Positions 61,485 through 64,000 of a DNA stretch of 64,000 nt are shown here, piece after piece. The first letter of the stretch is position 1. Every line of letters starts with the position of its first letter. A program made the translations under genes and the position numbers. This stretch comes from Microcella frigidaquae (lineage in GTDB: Bacteria > Actinomycetota > Actinomycetes > Actinomycetales > Microbacteriaceae): positions 1,922,001 through 1,986,000 of the forward strand of contig NZ_JACHBS010000001.1 in assembly GCF_014200395.1 (NCBI RefSeq), read 5' to 3'. The notes below the pieces were generated by a model, which saw nothing but the letters and a program-made list of their open reading frames with translations, had not been told where the DNA came from and searched no databases.

Positions 61485-61742
61485 ATGAACGGCCATTCAC
61501 CTCATCAGGAGAGCGTGCCTCGACTCGAGGACCTCCCGGACCTCATCACTCGTCGACAGCTCGCTGCACTCGCTGGGATCGCGGAACAAACACTCGCCCG
61601 CTGGGCCGTCGCTGGCGAGGTCAACCGAGGGCCCCGCATCACACGCCTCGGCCGCGCCGTGAGGTACCAGAAGCAGCACGTCCGAGAGTGGCTGGACTCA
61701 CGCGCTGAGCCTGCTTCCCGGCACTCGGCGCTCGCCGGATGA
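61485..61742 (+). CDS. Excisionase-like helix-turn-helix protein
   Basis: 85 aa with a CGGAGAAG ribosome site. A MerR/excisionase-type winged helix (about residues 20-70: LITRRQLAALAGIAEQTLAR, then RITRLGRAVRYQKQHVREWL). It is the probable recombination directionality factor for the integrase, or a second regulator. It is followed by a strong terminator. Confidence 0.8.
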   Translation: MNGHSPHQESVPRLEDLPDLITRRQLAALAGIAEQTLARWAVAGEVNRGPRITRLGRAVRYQKQHVREWLDSRAEPASRHSALAG

Positions 61743-61780
61743 CCGGCCTCGAGCCCCAGTAGACCTCACCGCAAGAAGAA

Positions 61781-61802
61781 ACCCCCGGGGGCAACCGGGG
61801 GT
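61781..61802 (+). terminator. Terminator after the excisionase-like gene
   Basis: ACCCCCGG (61781-61788) pairs with CCGGGGGT (61795-61802). Confidence 0.7.
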
Positions 61803-61830
61803 CGAGTCCATCGAACGGAGTACACGAACA

Positions 61831-62196
61831 ATGAACGACTTCCAGGCTACCGCGCCGAGCCCGAGTGCGGCTCTCATGACCCGCGCCTACTGCCCCTCAT
61901 GGTGCGCCAGCCACGACGCCACCGACCCGAACCAGGCCCACGACACCAGCAGCAGTCCCGACGGCTCCACCATCGTCGTCCACCGTGGCCGCCTCATCCC
62001 GCCCACCAACGGCACCACCAGCATGAGCCTGCTCCGCGAGGTTCGATGGGACACCGAGGGCACCCTCATCGACCGCACCGACACCGTCCTCCTCGGCGAG
62101 ACCCTGCTCCACAGCCCCACCGAGATCACGGCGCTCGCCGAAGCCCTCCACGACCTCGCCACCGTCCTCACCAGCAGCGAGGGGGCCCGCCGATGA
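61831..62196 (+). CDS. Small protein with a C-P-x-W-C motif (DUF6907-like)
   Basis: 121 aa. The sequence YCPSWCASHDATDP (about residues 20-33) has a C-x3-C...H arrangement like the short Cys/His motif of DUF6907 proteins found on actinobacterial mobile elements. The remainder is a predicted beta-rich then helical region ending in EITALAEALHDLATVL. Function unknown. It is the first gene of the rightward operon. Confidence 0.65.
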   Translation: MNDFQATAPSPSAALMTRAYCPSWCASHDATDPNQAHDTSSSPDGSTIVVHRGRLIPPTNGTTSMSLLREVRWDTEGTLIDRTDTVLLGETLLHSPTEITALAEALHDLATVLTSSEGARR

Positions 62197-62555
62197 GCAC
62201 GACCGTGCGCGTCCTCGCCGCGCCCGACTGGGCCGATCCCGTCGCGAGCGAGGTCTACGTCCGAACGTTCCACGATGACCCCGAGCTCGACGAGTACGAG
62301 GAGCGGCTCACTGTGTGGCGAAGCGCCGACGCCTCACCGAACCCCGCCGCGGTCGCTCGCCTCGAATGCACCGACACGAGGCGATCGATCGAACCTCGCT
62401 TCGAGCTCGGAACCACGGCAGGCACACTCTCCCTGTCGGCGACCTCGCTCGAGCTGATCTACGTCCCCACCGCGGCAGACGCCCGCGCCCTGGCAGAGGC
62501 CGCTACCGCCCTCGCCGCCCTCCTCGACGACCTCGAGAGGCGGCCGCGCGCGTGA
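62193..62555 (+). CDS. Small mobile-element protein of unknown function
   Basis: 120 aa. Acidic, with a beta-rich first half (VRTFHDDPELDEYEERLTVW) and a C-terminal Ala-rich helix with the pattern ADARALAEAATALAALLDDL. This resembles in outline the end of the preceding gene's product, so the two may be distant paralogues. It overlaps both neighbours by four bases. Confidence 0.6.
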   Translation: MSTTVRVLAAPDWADPVASEVYVRTFHDDPELDEYEERLTVWRSADASPNPAAVARLECTDTRRSIEPRFELGTTAGTLSLSATSLELIYVPTAADARALAEAATALAALLDDLERRPRA

Positions 62556-63427
62556 CAGCGACAGACGATCAGGTGTGGGCGCTGTGGGACGTCCACATGC
62601 GCGCCGGCGGCTGCACCGACCGCACGATCCGCAACCGCCGCATCTGGTTCCGCGAACTCGCCCGCACGCTCGGCAAGCCGATCGCGACCGCCACGAAGCT
62701 CGACCTCGTCGAGTACCTCGGCCGCGCCCACCTCAGCCCGCGCACCCGCCAGAACTACCGAAGCGCAATGCACACCCTGTTCACGCTCATGCAGGACGAG
62801 GGCATCCGGCACGACAACCCCGCCGCCCGCCTGCCGCGCGTGCACGTCGCCCGCCTCGAGCCTCACCCGTTCACCATCGAGGAAGTCCAGCGACTGCTCG
62901 AGTCCGGCATCTACGGCAGAACTCGCCTCTATGTGCTCCTGGCCCTCTACATGGGTCTCCGCGCGGCAGAGATCGCCCAGCTGCGAGGCGAGCACGTCGA
63001 CTGGGACCGCCGCCGCCTCTGGATCGAAGCCGCCAAGGGGGGAGTGAAGGTCTGGCGCCCGCTCCACCCGATCATCTGGGAGGTCATTCAAACGCTCCCG
63101 CGCGAGGGCTATTGGTTCCCCAGCCACACCCTGCCCGGACAACCGATCAGCCCGAAGTCGGTATCCAACACCCTGTGCGCAGCGATCAAGCGCGCCGGCA
63201 TGTCCGGCCACCGAGCCCACCAGCTGCGCGCGACCTTCGCCACCGAGATGATCCGCGCCGGAGTCTCCACCACCGTCGCCAGCCACGCCATGCGCCACGC
63301 AAACCCCGCGACCCTCTCCCGCTACGTCAAGCCCGACGACCTCGCGATCCTCGACGCCATCACCAAGATCCCCACCGTCGCGATCCCGACCCGAACGAAC
63401 AGACGGCGCTCGCCGGAGGTCGCCTGA
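62552..63427 (+). CDS. Second tyrosine recombinase (XerC/D-like)
   Basis: 291 aa from GTG 62552 (GTGA overlap). The N-terminal SAM-like domain (LSPRTRQNYRSAMHTLFTLM, about residues 60-79) is followed by a catalytic domain with Arg in MGLRAAEIAQLRG, H-x-x-R in HQLRATFATEM, His in MRHANPATLSRY, and that same Tyr as nucleophile. It is smaller than the integrase at 59546 and lacks the arm-binding region, like Xer or plasmid resolvase-type recombinases. It lies inside the replication-type operon, which suggests dimer resolution. Confidence 0.9.
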   Translation: MTATDDQVWALWDVHMRAGGCTDRTIRNRRIWFRELARTLGKPIATATKLDLVEYLGRAHLSPRTRQNYRSAMHTLFTLMQDEGIRHDNPAARLPRVHVARLEPHPFTIEEVQRLLESGIYGRTRLYVLLALYMGLRAAEIAQLRGEHVDWDRRRLWIEAAKGGVKVWRPLHPIIWEVIQTLPREGYWFPSHTLPGQPISPKSVSNTLCAAIKRAGMSGHRAHQLRATFATEMIRAGVSTTVASHAMRHANPATLSRYVKPDDLAILDAITKIPTVAIPTRTNRRRSPEVA

Positions 63428-63972
63428 TGGGTGCACGACTCGCTGGGCGCGCCTACGCCGCGATCGCGCGAGACCCGAGCGCACTCACGCCGAACGCGCG
63501 CCTGCTCCTCATCTGGATGGCGCTTTCTGCCCTCGACAGCGATCCCAGCCCGCTCTACTACCGCAGGCCCGAAGACAGCGCGCTCGGGCTCGGCCACATG
63601 ATCTCGGACCACATCGACGATGCCGACCCCGAGGCTGACAGTCTCCGCAGGAAGCGCGATTCGGCCCTCCGCATGGTTCGACGCGCGACCACCGAGCTCG
63701 TCGACCGCGGCTACATCCAGCGTCGCAAACGGGGTCAGAAGTGGCAGCGAGCCGAGTACAAAATCACCATCCCGACTCTCATCGCGCCGGAACTGTCAGT
63801 ACCTCCTGAGAAGGAACTTTCAGTACCGCTCAGCGGAACTATCAGTACCGCTCAGGAGGGTCTATCAGTACCCCCCAAGGAACCACAGGAACCACAGGAA
63901 CCAGATAGAGGATCAACCTCGGCTCAGGCGCGCACCTTACGTGCCCCTGTGGAGAGTCGAGGCGCTGCATGA
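63427..63972 (+). CDS. Probable replication-initiation or DNA-binding protein with iterons in its gene
   Basis: 181 aa. The N-terminal two-thirds (RAYAAIARDPSALTPNARLL, then MVRRATTELVDRGYIQRRKR) reads as a winged-helix domain like those of RepA-type or helper replication proteins of mobile elements. The C-terminal 60 residues are a low-complexity tail with repeated E-L-S-V-P units. These are encoded by 22-24 bp direct repeats that look like iterons. ATG 63427 overlaps the recombinase stop. The role is inferred from domain type, repeats and context. Confidence 0.65.
   Translation: MGARLAGRAYAAIARDPSALTPNARLLLIWMALSALDSDPSPLYYRRPEDSALGLGHMISDHIDDADPEADSLRRKRDSALRMVRRATTELVDRGYIQRRKRGQKWQRAEYKITIPTLIAPELSVPPEKELSVPLSGTISTAQEGLSVPPKEPQEPQEPDRGSTSAQARTLRAPVESRGAA
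63791..63876 (+). repeat. Iteron-like direct repeats, possible replication origin
   Basis: Four copies of a unit with core TCAGTACC at 63796, 63820, 63842 and 63865, spaced 24, 22 and 23 bp (about two helical turns). The middle copies share ACT(T/A)TCAGTACCGCTCAG. They lie inside the 3' end of the putative replication gene. Confidence 0.75.
63879..63903 (+). repeat. 9-bp tandem repeat
   Basis: GGAACCACA repeated 2.7 times directly after the iteron-like block, encoding repeats of E-P-Q. Confidence 0.8.
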
Positions 63973-64000
63973 TCCGACCTCCCGAGACCTACATCGTGCC
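63969..64000 (+). CDS. Start of a further gene in the element operon (cut by window edge)
   Basis: An ATG at 63969 overlaps the preceding stop codon (ATGA), like the other junctions in this operon. It reads MIRPPETYIV before the window ends. Too short to identify. Confidence 0.5.
   Translation, partial: MIRPPETYIV

Larger units (their letters stand above)
59478..64000. mobile_element. Left part of an integrative element in tRNA-Thr
   Basis: Everything from the tRNA-Thr 3' end to the window edge has element-type content: integrase, XRE repressor, divergent excisionase-like gene, two small unknown genes, a second tyrosine recombinase, and a replication-initiator-like gene with iterons. The four genes from 61831 overlap in a tight rightward operon (ATGA/GTGA junctions). 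No phage structural or conjugation gene is in view, so prophage versus conjugative or mobilisable element is open. Confidence 0.8.

Noticed and set aside
63791..63903. 3' repeats of the putative rep gene as a CRISPR array
   Set aside because: Repeats are imperfect, contiguous at 22-24 bp without spacers, and lie within a coding frame.

Overview
The window is about 64 kb of high-GC DNA from an actinobacterium. The most likely family is Microbacteriaceae. Evidence: a GlnR-type orphan OmpR regulator; SenX3/RegX3-like and PhoU genes beside a phosphoglycerate mutase; an LpqE-like lipoprotein / CarD / fused IspDF / CysS / RlmB block; a SigK/RskA pair; leaderless promoters of the form TAnnnT-N6/7-(A/G)TG; and a strong excess of GGATGC/GCATCC words. 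The species cannot be named from sequence alone.

Layout. 1-7 kb: a TauE/SafE exporter (cut by the window edge), malate:quinone oxidoreductase, a DUF2804 protein, and a Leloir galactose cluster (galK, galT, DeoR-family regulator, aldose 1-epimerase). 7-12 kb: a small secreted protein, tRNA-Lys, a cupredoxin lipoprotein, a helical lipoprotein, an ECF sigma/anti-sigma pair, and an XRE regulator with a membrane protein. 12-15 kb: an arsenic locus (arsC, an ArsR-ArsC fusion, a divergent aquaporin, a degenerate ArsC-like protein). 15-23 kb: phosphate genes (ppk1, a MutT1-like hydrolase, pstSCAB) with PHO boxes, then glnR. 23-28 kb: small membrane proteins, nitrobindin-like, YgfZ-like and FUSC proteins, and an AbiEi/DUF559 protein lying between two copies of a palindromic element. 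28-37 kb: a methyltransferase, gpmA, phoU, a PhoR/SenX3-like and PhoP/RegX3-like pair, and the lpqE-carD-ispDF-cysS-rlmB block.

37-49 kb is an accessory catabolic region: a ketopantoate-reductase-like enzyme, a bicupin, two SDRs, an MFS transporter, an amidohydrolase, two VOC proteins, an M24/DddP-like protein, a 3-hydroxyisobutyrate-dehydrogenase-like enzyme, and XRE-cupin and GntR regulators. Three transcription units in it carry the same GTTCA-N7-TGAAC dyad over a -10 box. Two of its enzymes have lost canonical catalytic residues. 49-53 kb holds a fused E1 alpha-beta and E2 of a 2-oxoacid dehydrogenase, divergent from the VOC-GntR pair, with two GntR-type operators between them. This region is the best candidate for an undescribed pathway.

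53-59.5 kb: proton-translocating transhydrogenase (pntAA/AB/B), a DUF4032 protein, an MsiK/UgpC-like sugar-ABC ATPase, and a DsbA-like protein. From tRNA-Thr (59405-59477) to the window end lies the left part of an integrative element: tyrosine integrase, XRE repressor, excisionase-like HTH protein, two small unknown proteins, a second tyrosine recombinase, and a probable replication initiator whose gene carries iteron-like repeats.

A dispersed 88-89 bp element with 16-bp terminal inverted repeats and an unconserved interior occurs three times (8256, 26753, 27816), each time 33-47 bases after a stop codon.
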